Source of the DNA: Sphaerisporangium siamense
GTDB lineage: Bacteria; Actinomycetota; Actinomycetes; Streptosporangiales; Streptosporangiaceae
Assembly (NCBI RefSeq): GCF_014205275.1
Contig: NZ_JACHND010000001.1
Coordinates: 6,572,001 to 6,636,000 of the forward strand
Direction: 5' to 3'
DNA: 64,000 bases
The notes beneath the pieces are model-generated. The model was given only the letters and a program-made list of their open reading frames with translations, did no database searches and was not told where the DNA came from. A program made the translations under genes and the position numbers. Below, one piece after another: positions 23,051-31,869 of the stretch (positions are counted from its first letter, which is position 1; each line of letters starts with the position of its first letter).

Positions 23051-26000
23051 TTGAGAAAATCGTCATATATCGTGCCGGGATTACGCGGCCGTTCCCCCGA
23101 TTCACCGGCGCGCTTACGTCGCCGGGGGTGGGCGCTTCTCGTAGTGGTGATGTTCACCGCACTCACCGCGACGGTGATCGTCACCGATCCGGCCATTCCG
23201 GCCGCGCAGGCCGCGCCGTTGTCACAGACACCGATCATCTCCAACAACATGCAGGGCTCGGATCAGAGGAACGCCGGCGCCAAATGGACGACAACGGTCA
23301 GGGATTACGCGCGGTCCAGCGCTGTGGTGCTGCTGCAGGAGGCCGGTCCCACCCCGCCGGGTAACAGCGATTTCGTGGAGAACATCGAATGGGACCCGCA
23401 GCGTCCGGGCCGGGCGGGCTATGTGCAGCATCACACCTGGCAGCTCGACAGCGACCGCAATGACCCGAACGTGTACCACGTCTACTTCCTCCAAACAGAC
23501 CCGATGAACGGCAGATGGGAGGGCGGGCGGGTCAACCTCGCGATCGTCACCCGCCATCAGGCCGAAGAGGTCCAGGTGCTGCGCAACTTCCATGCCGCCC
23601 CTGACGCCCGGCCGACCCTGGGCGTACGGTTCGGGAACACCTGGTACTACACCTTCCACGCCCTCTCAGGCGGGGGCGCCGACGCCGCGTCCATGGTGCG
23701 GGACGTGGCGGCGACGGCCACGAACGCGGGAGAGCACTTCGTGATGGGCGGTGACTTCAACACCGACCCCGACGTGCTGCAGACCAGGGTCAACTACCCG
23801 AGAGGACAGGTGCGGCGCTTCACCACCGGCCTGGCCACTCACCAGAACGGCGAGGAGTACGACTACTTCATCGGCGACAACGGCACCTTCGCCCAGCAAC
23901 GGGCTCAGCGGTTCAACGGCGCGTCCCCCGACCACTACGCGGTCGGGATCGGGCCGTTCCGCTCCCAGCAAACCCAGACGCGGATCGACCTGATGCCGAC
24001 GGGTGACGCGATGACCCGGGGCGGGAACGGCAGTGTCTTCTACAACTACCGGCGGCCCCTGTACGAGGAGATGGAGAAATACAACTACATACACGTACAG
24101 CGCTCGCGCGGCCGTCAGATGAGCGCGGCGGTGGCCGCGGCGGACGACGAAATGGTCCGGCTCGCGCCGTCGCTGGACATGGTGGGCACGCAGCGCGACG
24201 GTGACATGCCCGACCCCGACCACGAGGGATACCCGGAGCACGAGATCGACCAGATCGCCGAGCGGGTGGACGACACGGTCGCCCAGTTGCGGCCGAACGT
24301 GGTGACCTTGCTGGCCGGCACCGAGGACGTGGCGCATGACGTCGACGCGGCCGGGGCGCCCGGCCGGCTGGGGCGTCTGATCGACCAGATCATCGAGGAC
24401 GCCCCCGACGCCACGGTCCTGGTGGCCACCCTGCCCCCGGCCGCCCACCCCGCCATCCAGGCCCGGATCGAGGAGTTCAACCAGCGTGTCCCGGAGGTGG
24501 TGGCCCAGCGGCGGGCGGCGGGCGAGCACGTCTCGCTGGTGCTGATGAGCCACCTGTCCACCGACGACCTGTCCGACGACGGCCTGTACCCCAATGAGAC
24601 CGGTCAGCGGAAGATGGCATCCGCCTTCGTCGACGGCATCGTCGACGCGTTCCTGGCCGGCTGGATAACCACGGACTCCGGCACCGAAACCGAGGAGACC
24701 GCGGATACCCTGCGCCCGATGGGGCTGGGGTCGTCCAGCACCTATGGCGAGGGCAGCTCGGACGGCAATGGCTACCGCGACAGCGCCGACCAGGGATTCA
24801 GCCAGCTGGCCGACCGCAACGCGGAGAAAACCGGCCGGTCCGGCGGATCCTCGCTCGCCGGCAAGAGGGCCGCGAGTGCCGTCGACGACACCCCGCGCGT
24901 GGACTGGGTCGGTTCCGTACGGGTGGGGAAGATGGCCGACCGGGAGGTCGAGGGCTGGCGGGGGCTCCGGATCCACGAAATCGCCAACAAGGCGACATGC
25001 GCCGTCAAGACCTACCAGCCCAACCTGATCACCCTCATCGCCGGCGGCAACGACGTCATGCAGAAATACCAGCTGGACGGCGCGATCGGGCGGCTGGAGT
25101 CCCTGATCGAGCAGGTCGCCTTCGATGATCCGGGGGTGGCCGTCCTGGTGGCCGGCATGCAGCCCTTCCGTGATCCGGCCGACGATCCCGGCAGGAACGC
25201 GCGGGGGCAGGCGTTCACCGCGCAGATCCCCGCGATGGTGGACCGGCTCGTGGGGCGTGGCCTGCGCGTGGTGTACGCCGACACGACCGCGCTGACCCTG
25301 TCCGATATCGGCCATGATGGCATTCACCCCACCGACGGGGGATACGACAAGATCGCCGCGGCGTTCGTGAAGGCGGCGGGTCAGGCCAACGATCGAGGAT
25401 GGCTCCGCAGGGCGCGCCCGCAGGCGCCGGACGCGGGGTCCGATCCCTGCGGGATGCGGGACGACGGCGACGGCATAGGGACCGGGGGAAGCGACCCGAA
25501 CAAGCTGGGGCAGGGCTGGGAGGACCGCGGCGTCATCCAGGCCCGGCAGTACCCTTCCTCCTCGCGCTTCTGGATGGTCGACATCAACAAGGACCGCAAG
25601 GCCGAGTTCGTCGCGGTGGACAAGGACCAGAACTTCCGGTTCTGGTGGAACAGCGGACCCTCCGGCAAGGACTGGACCCCCTTCGTCGAAGGACAGAACT
25701 CCTACAAACCCAAGGCCGGGGCGGTAGGCAACATGCTGCGTTTCGGTGACGTCGATGGTGACGGGTTCCCCGACTGCATGGTGGTCTGGCTCACCGGCAC
25801 GGTGGAGGTCTCCACTTGGAAGGCCGACAACCCCTCCGGTTCCCGCATGTGCATGAACAAATACGGCGGCGAGGCCAGCGTCTTCGACGAGGGGTCACGC
25901 GGTGAGATCCTGTACACCGATCCGAGCACGAAGATCCGGTTCGCCGACGTCACCGGGGGCGGCCGGGACGACTACCTGCTGATCAAGCCGGACGGCACGA

Positions 26001-26389
26001 CGACCGCCTGGTACAACCGCGATTTCCAGACCAAGGACGGCCGCAAGTGGCTGGACTGGGCCCCTCCGGCGAAGATCGGCGGCGCTCTGGCCAACCCCCG
26101 GGAGATCCGCTACGCCGACATCAACGGCGACAAGCGGGCCGACCGGATCCTGATCACGGCCAAGGGTGGCGCCCGCGCCTGGATCAACGACGGGGCCACG
26201 GGGGCGGGCGGCGCTTATCGCGACATCGGCAGGATCGCCGGTGACGCCGACGTGCCCCCCAAGGACGTCCAGTTCGCCGACGTGGACGGCGACGGCAAGG
26301 CCGACTTCCTGCGGATCGGCTGGACCGGCGTGACCCACGCCTGGCTGAACAAGCTCCCGGCGAACTACTTCGGCACCTTCCACCCGTAG
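23051..26389 (+). CDS. Secreted CdtB-like nuclease/phosphatase fused to two SGNH domains and an FG-GAP propeller
   Basis: 1112 residues with a signal peptide (hydrophobic 27-45, cleavage near AAQAA). Residues ~60-305 match cytolethal-distending-toxin subunit B: NMQGS (66-70), QEAG with E97, GGRVNLAIVTRHQAEE, H203 in FHALSGGGADA, GDFN with D235/N237, D271 and D294-H295. The magnesium-nuclease/phosphatase residues are therefore kept. Residues ~311-540 are SGNH-like but degenerate: GDAM (Ser to Ala320), GTED (Asn to Glu425), DGLYP (His to Tyr513). Residues ~553-775 form a second SGNH domain with GSSST (560-564), GGND (665-668) and DGIHP with H759, apparently competent. Residues ~835-1105 hold about five FG-GAP/VCBS units with DVDGDG-type loops. 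TTG 23051 is supported by GGAGGG 4-5 nt upstream. It stands alone and ends in a terminator. Confidence 0.85.
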   Translation: MRKSSYIVPGLRGRSPDSPARLRRRGWALLVVVMFTALTATVIVTDPAIPAAQAAPLSQTPIISNNMQGSDQRNAGAKWTTTVRDYARSSAVVLLQEAGPTPPGNSDFVENIEWDPQRPGRAGYVQHHTWQLDSDRNDPNVYHVYFLQTDPMNGRWEGGRVNLAIVTRHQAEEVQVLRNFHAAPDARPTLGVRFGNTWYYTFHALSGGGADAASMVRDVAATATNAGEHFVMGGDFNTDPDVLQTRVNYPRGQVRRFTTGLATHQNGEEYDYFIGDNGTFAQQRAQRFNGASPDHYAVGIGPFRSQQTQTRIDLMPTGDAMTRGGNGSVFYNYRRPLYEEMEKYNYIHVQRSRGRQMSAAVAAADDEMVRLAPSLDMVGTQRDGDMPDPDHEGYPEHEIDQIAERVDDTVAQLRPNVVTLLAGTEDVAHDVDAAGAPGRLGRLIDQIIEDAPDATVLVATLPPAAHPAIQARIEEFNQRVPEVVAQRRAAGEHVSLVLMSHLSTDDLSDDGLYPNETGQRKMASAFVDGIVDAFLAGWITTDSGTETEETADTLRPMGLGSSSTYGEGSSDGNGYRDSADQGFSQLADRNAEKTGRSGGSSLAGKRAASAVDDTPRVDWVGSVRVGKMADREVEGWRGLRIHEIANKATCAVKTYQPNLITLIAGGNDVMQKYQLDGAIGRLESLIEQVAFDDPGVAVLVAGMQPFRDPADDPGRNARGQAFTAQIPAMVDRLVGRGLRVVYADTTALTLSDIGHDGIHPTDGGYDKIAAAFVKAAGQANDRGWLRRARPQAPDAGSDPCGMRDDGDGIGTGGSDPNKLGQGWEDRGVIQARQYPSSSRFWMVDINKDRKAEFVAVDKDQNFRFWWNSGPSGKDWTPFVEGQNSYKPKAGAVGNMLRFGDVDGDGFPDCMVVWLTGTVEVSTWKADNPSGSRMCMNKYGGEASVFDEGSRGEILYTDPSTKIRFADVTGGGRDDYLLIKPDGTTTAWYNRDFQTKDGRKWLDWAPPAKIGGALANPREIRYADINGDKRADRILITAKGGARAWINDGATGAGGAYRDIGRIAGDADVPPKDVQFADVDGDGKADFLRIGWTGVTHAWLNKLPANYFGTFHP

Positions 26390-26412
26390 GCCCGACCCGC
26401 GGTTGCCCCGCG

Positions 26413-26452
26413 GCGCCGCCTGGTCCCCCCCGGTGACCAGGCGGCGCTCTCG
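26413..26452 (+). terminator. Terminator after the CdtB-like gene
   Basis: 13-bp perfect stem, GCGCCGCCTGGTC (26413-26425) with its complement at 26435-26447, and a 9-nt C-rich loop followed by TCTCG. It lies 24 nt after the stop codon. The rest of the gap to 26627 shows nothing else. Confidence 0.85.
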
Positions 26453-26626
26453 TCGGCTCGCCTCGCGCCCCAGACCGGCGATCTCGGAGCGACCGGGGGT
26501 CGTCCGGGCAGCCGGCCCACGCGGCCGTGCCGGGCATGCCCCGAACGCCAGGGCCAGACCACGACGCCCGTCAGGCAACGCCGGCCCGCATCTCCCGCAC
26601 CGGTCCACCCCGCGCCGACCGGCTCC

Positions 26627-28234
26627 TCACACAGTGAGCTCGTCCAACGCGGCGAGGAGTCTGGCAGCGCCGCCCCTGCCATCGTGGTGGAACGGCGGCG
26701 AGGCGGTCTCGCCGGAGGCCAGGAACGGGTCTCCGGGCGGATCGGCGACGACGACCGGGGTCCGGAGCTCGGCGGGCCACGGGCCGCCGAGCGCTGCCCG
26801 GAAGGCGGTCCCGTAGCAGGGCCACGCCTTGACGATGTCGAGGACCCTCATGTGCAGGTCGTCCGGGTCGAAGACGCGGGCGGCCGCGCGCAGGGCGCCG
26901 TCGCGGACCAGGTGCCAGGCGCGCAGCAGGTGGACGCCGTGGTCGTCCGGCACGAGGCCGGGAGTGCGCCGCGCCGCGAGGTCCGGGGTCACGACGCGGG
27001 GGTCCGGGGGCGCGGCGAGCGCCAGCGCGTGGACGCGGTCCGGGTGCCGGGCGGCCACGGCGGCGGCGATCACGGCGCCCGCGCCGCCACCGTACAGGTC
27101 CACCGTGTTTAGACCGAGCCCGTCGAGGACGTCCACGACCGCCCCGGCCAGCTCGTCCAGATCCGTGGTGAAGGGATGGCGCGGCTCGGAGTCGCCGGTG
27201 CCCGGCAGGTCGACGGCGACGACCGGGCGGCTCGCGGCGGCCCCCTCCAGCAGCCTCCGCACGGCCCGCCCGGAGGCGGGGGCCGGGGGCAGGACCACCA
27301 GCGGTCTGGCCCCGGACGGCGGCGCGGCCCACCTGACCAGCGACGCGCCGGTCCGCGCCGGGACGTAGCGCCGGGCCGGCGTGCCGGTGACGGACGGCGC
27401 GGGCGACCCCGGCGGCTCGGTCATCCCCCCGGAGCGCACGGCCGCGTGCTCGCCGACCAGGACCGCCAGACGCGCGGGGTCGCCGCCGGAGGGCTCGGTG
27501 CGGGACCGGGTGGTGGGGATCCTGGACAGGTGGGCGTGCAGGGGGTCGTCGGGTGAGGCCAGAATCAGGGTCGGGACGGTGAGCCGTGCGAGCAGGGGAA
27601 CCGGGTCGCAGATGAACGCGGCCCGGTAGGCCAGCGGGTACGCGTCGCCGGCTTCGAGCAGGCCGGTCGTCACCTCGTGCAGCCGCTCGGGGGACGGCAT
27701 CGCGGCGGCGGGCAGCCGGGCGGCGGGCTCCTCGCGGTACCACGGCCAGTACAGGTACATGTTGCGCACCTGGTGCCAGGCCGAAACCAGGTGGGCGCCG
27801 TCGCCGCGCGGGCGGACCGGCGGCAGGTAGTTGGCGAGCTGGTCGGCCCGCTCCTCGGGCGTCGAGACGCCGAGGCCGTCCAGCACGAGGGAGGCGACCC
27901 GGCCGGGGTGTCCGACGGCGAACGTGAGCGCGATCTTGGCGCCGGTGTGCGTGCCGTAGAGGTGGACGCGGTCCAGGCCGAGCGCGTCGAGCGTACGCCC
28001 GAGCGCGGCGGCGTAGTCGGTCATGTCCGGGTCGGCGACGGGGAGCCGGTCGGAGCCGCCGTGGCCGGGCGTGTCGAGCGCGTACACCGTGAACCGGCGG
28101 GCCAACTCCCCGGCGAGGCCGCGTAGGGGACGGTGGTCGCCGGGCGAGGCGTGCAGCAGCACGATCGGCGCGCCCCGCCCGGCCCTCGCGTAGTGGACCT
28201 GTAGCCCACCCGCCGTCACGAAGTGCCGCTCCAT
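26627..28234 (-). CDS. Tandem double alpha/beta-hydrolase fusion, His-elbow then Gly-elbow
   Basis: 535 residues comprising two alpha/beta-hydrolase domains (about 1-240 and 285-535). Domain 1 has IVLLHASPG, ALDTPGHGGSDR and an elbow GTHTG (94-98), with His96 at the usual nucleophile position. Domain 2 has VDLPGTGDSE and an elbow GGGAG (382-386), with Gly384 there. Neither domain has the normal Ser/Asp/Cys nucleophile, so classic esterase chemistry is unlikely; cofactor-free oxygenase-like, lyase or binding roles are alternatives. It is the last gene of an operon with two solute-binding lipoproteins (33-nt gap). The relative at 38868 has the same two elbow types in the opposite order. Confidence 0.83.
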   Translation of the reverse strand: MERHFVTAGGLQVHYARAGRGAPIVLLHASPGDHRPLRGLAGELARRFTVYALDTPGHGGSDRLPVADPDMTDYAAALGRTLDALGLDRVHLYGTHTGAKIALTFAVGHPGRVASLVLDGLGVSTPEERADQLANYLPPVRPRGDGAHLVSAWHQVRNMYLYWPWYREEPAARLPAAAMPSPERLHEVTTGLLEAGDAYPLAYRAAFICDPVPLLARLTVPTLILASPDDPLHAHLSRIPTTRSRTEPSGGDPARLAVLVGEHAAVRSGGMTEPPGSPAPSVTGTPARRYVPARTGASLVRWAAPPSGARPLVVLPPAPASGRAVRRLLEGAAASRPVVAVDLPGTGDSEPRHPFTTDLDELAGAVVDVLDGLGLNTVDLYGGGAGAVIAAAVAARHPDRVHALALAAPPDPRVVTPDLAARRTPGLVPDDHGVHLLRAWHLVRDGALRAAARVFDPDDLHMRVLDIVKAWPCYGTAFRAALGGPWPAELRTPVVVADPPGDPFLASGETASPPFHHDGRGGAARLLAALDELTV

Positions 28235-28267
28235 CCCTGGATCGCCTCACTCACCACAGCCGCCGTG

Positions 28268-29497
28268 TCACTTGCCGGCCTCGACGGTGGTCCAGCCCTT
28301 GTCGTCCTTCTTCCACTCGTAGACGTGGATGTCGTCCATGCCGAAGAACTCGTGCTTCTCGGGGGAGATGGAGTTGCCGGACGGGGTCTCCTGGTCGGAG
28401 ATCTCCAGCTTGTCGAGCGCCGCCGCGACCGCGTCGGGGTCGAGGGAGCGGGCCTGCTCGGCGGCCTTGGTGTAGGCGAGCACGCAGTCGGCGGCGATCT
28501 CGGCGGCCTTGGGCGACTCGGCGCCGGTCTTGGGGCCGGCGTTCTTGCCGAAGCGCTTCTCGGTCTCCTCGATGTGCCGCCGGTAGCCGGGCTTCCAGGT
28601 GTCGCGGGCGTCGCGGCTCGGATAGGGGTAGTAGGTGGCGCTGAAGAGCGCGCCGTCGGCGGCGTCGCCGGCCGCCTCGACGAACGAGATGTTGCGGGCT
28701 CCGGAGCCGCCGACGATGAGGCCCTTGTAGCCGGCCTCGCTGGCGGCGGCCATGGTCTTGGCGCCGCTGGAGGAGTTGGAGATCCAGATCGCCCCGGCGT
28801 CCTTGAGCTTGTCGATGTACGCCCGGTGCGACTGGTCGTCGGGCCGGGTGGCCTCGAAGCCCTTCCAGGCCAGCCCGGCGGCCTCCGCCTGCGCCTTGAC
28901 CTCGTCGGCCGTGCCCTTGCCCGCGTCGTCCCCCTCGTAGACGACGCCGATGGAGTTCACGCCCTCGGCCTTGACGTGGGCGATCATCTTGGCGACGTCG
29001 AGGCTGACGGGGTCCTGGGCGCGGAAGCCGTACTTGAGCGCGCCGAAGTCGCCGGTGGCGACCATGGGCTGGCAGTTGACCTTCCTGCCGGACTCGAACG
29101 TGCCCTTGGCCGCGTTGTAGAACGCCGACAGGGCGGGCCCCACCACCAGCCCCATGGAGTCGTCGCCGGTGAACTCGTTCGCGGCCTGCACGGCCTTGGC
29201 CGGGTCGAGCCCGGAGTCGCGGACGACGAGTTCGAGCTTGGCCCCGCCGAGGCCGCCCTTGGCGTTGATCCTGTCGACCTCCACCTTGAGCGAGTTCTCC
29301 AGCGAGACGCCCGCGACGGCGAACGGGCCGGTCATGGGGCCGATGAGGCCGACCTTCACCACCGGGCGGCCGGCGCTCCAGCCGCCGCCGGAGGTGTTCT
29401 GGGCGACTCCGGCGCGCTCTTCCTTGCCCGCGCAGGCGGTGAGCGACAACGCCGCGCCGAGGAGCGCGGTCAGCTTGCGACCGGTGGTGAAGGCCAT
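28268..29497 (-). CDS. Branched-chain-amino-acid-type substrate-binding lipoprotein 1
   Basis: 409-residue periplasmic-binding-protein type I receptor (Peripla_BP_6/LivK type) with a lipoprotein signal: hydrophobic stretch and lipobox LTAC followed by AGKEERAG. Conserved parts are KVGLIGPMTGPFAVAGVSLENS, GGAKLELVVRDSGLDPAKAVQAANEF and the NSIGVVYEGDDAGKGTADE hinge. It is paralogous to the next protein upstream (29532) with about the same length. No permease or ATPase is adjacent, so it must dock to a transporter elsewhere, such as the Liv-type system at 60691 or one outside. Operon under operator E. Confidence 0.88.
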   Translation of the reverse strand: MAFTTGRKLTALLGAALSLTACAGKEERAGVAQNTSGGGWSAGRPVVKVGLIGPMTGPFAVAGVSLENSLKVEVDRINAKGGLGGAKLELVVRDSGLDPAKAVQAANEFTGDDSMGLVVGPALSAFYNAAKGTFESGRKVNCQPMVATGDFGALKYGFRAQDPVSLDVAKMIAHVKAEGVNSIGVVYEGDDAGKGTADEVKAQAEAAGLAWKGFEATRPDDQSHRAYIDKLKDAGAIWISNSSSGAKTMAAASEAGYKGLIVGGSGARNISFVEAAGDAADGALFSATYYPYPSRDARDTWKPGYRRHIEETEKRFGKNAGPKTGAESPKAAEIAADCVLAYTKAAEQARSLDPDAVAAALDKLEISDQETPSGNSISPEKHEFFGMDDIHVYEWKKDDKGWTTVEAGK

Positions 29498-29531
29498 GGG
29501 GAACCTTTCGGGGGCGAAGATCAGGACGTGA

Positions 29532-30767
29532 TCAGGACTTCGAGGTGACGTCGGTGATGAACCAGCCGTTCGCGTCCTTGTCCCAGCGGTAGATGTGGAT
29601 GTCGTCCACGTGGTAGAACTCGTGGTCCGCCGGCTTGATCGCGTTGCCGGACGGCGTCTCGGTGTCGGGGATGTTCAGCCCCGCCACGGCCTGGGCGAGC
29701 TTGTCGGGGTCGAGCGACTTGGCGGTCTCGGCGGCCTTCGCGAACGCGGTGACGCAGTCGGCGGCGATGGCCGTGCCCTTCGGCATCTTCGCGCCCGACT
29801 TCGGCCCCTCGACCAGCCCGAAGCGCTTCTCGATGGCCTCGACGTGGGTGCGGTAGCCGGCCTTCCACGTGGCGCGGTCGCGGATGTTGAACTGCAGGTT
29901 GCCCGCGGCGAAGACCGCGCCGATCGCGAGGTCCTGGGCCGCGTCGAGGAAGCTGACGTTCTGCAGGCCGGAGGTGCCGGCCATCAGGCCCTTGTACTTG
30001 GCCTCGTCGGCCGCGGCCATGGTCTTGGCGCCGCTGGCGTTGCTGGAGACCATGATGGCCCCCGCGTCCTTGAGCTTGTCGATGTAGGGCCGGTGCGACT
30101 GGTCGTCGGGGCGGGTCTGCTGGTAACCCATGTAGGTGATGCCGTACTTGGGCGCGTACTCCTTGAGGTACCCGTCCATCGCCTTGCCGGTGTCGTCGGC
30201 CTCGTAGACGAGCCCGACCGACTTGATGTCCTTGCTCTTGAGGTACTGCATCATCTTGTCGACCCCGATGTCGTTGGGGTCCTGCGAGCGGAAGCCGTAC
30301 TTCAGGACACTGAAGTCGCCGGTGCCGACGCCCGGCTGGCAGTTGAGCATGCGATTCTGCTCGTAGATGCCCTTGGAGGCGTTGTAGAACGCCGACAGCG
30401 AGGGGCCGACCACCATCTTGACCTGGCTGTCGCCTACCATCTCGTTGGCCGCCTGCACGGCCTTGCCGGGGTCGAGCGCGGAGTCGCGGATGACCAGCTC
30501 CAGCTTGGCCCCGCCGATACCGCCCGCCTGGTTGATCCGGTCCATCTCCACCCGGATCGAGTTCTCCTGAAGGATCCCGAGGATCGAGTAGGCGCCGGTC
30601 ATGGGGCTGATGAGCCCGACCTTGACAGTGCCGGCACCCGCGTTCCAGCCCGAGCCGCCGCCCGTCTGGCCCGACTCGGCGGCGCGCTCCTCCTTGCCTG
30701 CGCATCCGGAGAGCACCAGTGCGCCGACGGCCGCGGCCGCCACCCATCGCATTCCTGGTCCGCGCAC
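29532..30767 (-). CDS. Branched-chain-amino-acid-type substrate-binding lipoprotein 2
   Basis: 411-residue LivK-type receptor with lipobox LSGC and the same AGKEERAA start of the mature chain as its neighbour. Shared blocks include VKVGLISPMTGAYSILGILQENS, GGAKLELVIRDSALDPGKAVQAANEM, KSVGLVYEADDTGKAMDG and ETPSGNAIKPADHEFYHVDD. The start GTG 30767 has AGGAGG 6 nt upstream; ATG 30752 would be 21 nt away. It is the first gene of the E operon (receptor, receptor, double hydrolase). Two tandem receptors suggest uptake of two related molecules, such as substrate and breakdown product. The ligand is inferred to be the pathway substrate, not an amino acid. Confidence 0.88.
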   Translation of the reverse strand: MRGPGMRWVAAAAVGALVLSGCAGKEERAAESGQTGGGSGWNAGAGTVKVGLISPMTGAYSILGILQENSIRVEMDRINQAGGIGGAKLELVIRDSALDPGKAVQAANEMVGDSQVKMVVGPSLSAFYNASKGIYEQNRMLNCQPGVGTGDFSVLKYGFRSQDPNDIGVDKMMQYLKSKDIKSVGLVYEADDTGKAMDGYLKEYAPKYGITYMGYQQTRPDDQSHRPYIDKLKDAGAIMVSSNASGAKTMAAADEAKYKGLMAGTSGLQNVSFLDAAQDLAIGAVFAAGNLQFNIRDRATWKAGYRTHVEAIEKRFGLVEGPKSGAKMPKGTAIAADCVTAFAKAAETAKSLDPDKLAQAVAGLNIPDTETPSGNAIKPADHEFYHVDDIHIYRWDKDANGWFITDVTSKS

Positions 30768-30803
30768 GTGCCACCTCCTGTTCTCTTGACCCCGAGACTT
30801 CGA

Positions 30804-30828
30804 ATTCCGCTGAGCGGAACAGCGTTAC
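30804..30828 (+). promoter_or_regulatory. Composite operator, copy E
   Basis: Reads ATTCC, 7 nt, GGAAC, 3 nt (AGC), GTTAC; the first palindrome is TTCCGC-TGA-GCGGAA. It lies 4 nt downstream of the -10 of the minus-strand promoter for the receptor operon. Confidence 0.8.
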
Positions 30829-30832
30829 GGGG

Positions 30833-30862
30833 AGCCTAGGAATTCGGCCACCCCGATGTCAA
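30833..30862 (-). promoter_or_regulatory. Promoter of the receptor/double-hydrolase operon
   Basis: Minus strand: TTGACA (30857-30862), 18-nt spacer, TAGGCT (30833-30838). The -35 overlaps the stop codon region of the preceding VOC gene, so that gene's transcript may run into this operon as well. Confidence 0.7.
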
Positions 30863-31869
30863 TGAATTGGTCTGATGTTTAATCCAGTCGCAACAGGCGC
30901 GGTCACCGCGCACTGCCACAGCTCCACGTGGATCCCGTTCGGTGTGGCCACCGCCGCGAGCCGGGCGGCCCCGTGCAGCGGCGTCACGGCCTCGAACGGC
31001 GGGCGGACCACCCGGCCGCCCGCGTGCCCGGCCCGGGACAGCGCCGCGTCCAGGTCCCCGGTGCGCACCGACCACGCGGTGTGCCCGAGCGCACGGCCCG
31101 GCCGTTGCGCGGCCCGGCGGTCCACCCCGCGGGCGGGGCCGGGGACGGTGACGAGCTCGATGCGCGTCGTCCCTCCCCCGGCGCCGGCGACGAGGGCGAG
31201 CCGGACCTCGGTGCCCGGCGGCAGGCCGGCAAGCTCCTCCAGCCCCGGCGAGGAGAACGTCACGTCGTACCAGGCCGACAGCCCCAGGCCGTCCCAGAAC
31301 CGCAGCTCCGCGTCCAGGTCGGGGACGTGGGCGACGACGGAGGTCAGCTCCGTGTGCGGGCGGCCGGGGTCGACGGCCCAGGCGGCGGTGCCGCGGGCGT
31401 TCCCCGGCTGGACGAAGACGATGTCGAGGCCGTCGGGCCCGAGGCAGAACCCCTCGGTGACCCGCACGGACCGCTCCCCCAGCGGCACCTCGTACGTCGA
31501 GGGCCCGCCGCTCCACCGGTGGCCGAGCCCGGCCGTGCGGGCGTGGGAGGCGTGGATGTCGCGGGTGTAGAGGTCGACGCCGGCCAGGCCGAGGTCGAGC
31601 GTGTGGGGGTGCTCGGCGCCCGCCGCCGGCGCGGGCACCTTGAGTAAGTGGAGGCGGCCCGTGTCCGCGCCCGCCGCGGTGAGCAGCCGGGTCTCCACGT
31701 CGCCGAGCCCCTCGCCCCACAGCCGCGCCGCGTCGGCCGCCGCCACGACGCCCGCGGCGGCCACCTCGTACCCGAGCGCGCCGCAGAACAGCTCCAGGTG
31801 CGGCTCGAACGCGGCGACCCCGACGACGGCCGCCGTGACGCCTTCCACCAACGGCGGGCCGGACGTCAC
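30859..31869 (-). CDS. Two-domain VOC (glyoxalase-fold) protein 2
   Basis: 336-residue VOC protein with modules at about 1-150 and 165-320. Core pieces are VTAAVVGVAAFEPHLELFCGALGY, VVAHVPDLDAELRFWDGLGL and GHTAWSVRTGDLDAAL, ending NGIHVELWQCA. In the C-terminal module the second His (GHTAW) and the final Glu can be seen, but the first expected His is Ser/Thr, so a standard Fe(II) extradiol site is not complete. GTG 31869 makes a GTGA overlap with the FAD oxidoreductase gene. Last gene of the F operon (VOC, FAD oxidoreductase, VOC). Confidence 0.8.
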   Translation of the reverse strand: MTSGPPLVEGVTAAVVGVAAFEPHLELFCGALGYEVAAAGVVAAADAARLWGEGLGDVETRLLTAAGADTGRLHLLKVPAPAAGAEHPHTLDLGLAGVDLYTRDIHASHARTAGLGHRWSGGPSTYEVPLGERSVRVTEGFCLGPDGLDIVFVQPGNARGTAAWAVDPGRPHTELTSVVAHVPDLDAELRFWDGLGLSAWYDVTFSSPGLEELAGLPPGTEVRLALVAGAGGGTTRIELVTVPGPARGVDRRAAQRPGRALGHTAWSVRTGDLDAALSRAGHAGGRVVRPPFEAVTPLHGAARLAAVATPNGIHVELWQCAVTAPVATGLNIRPIH

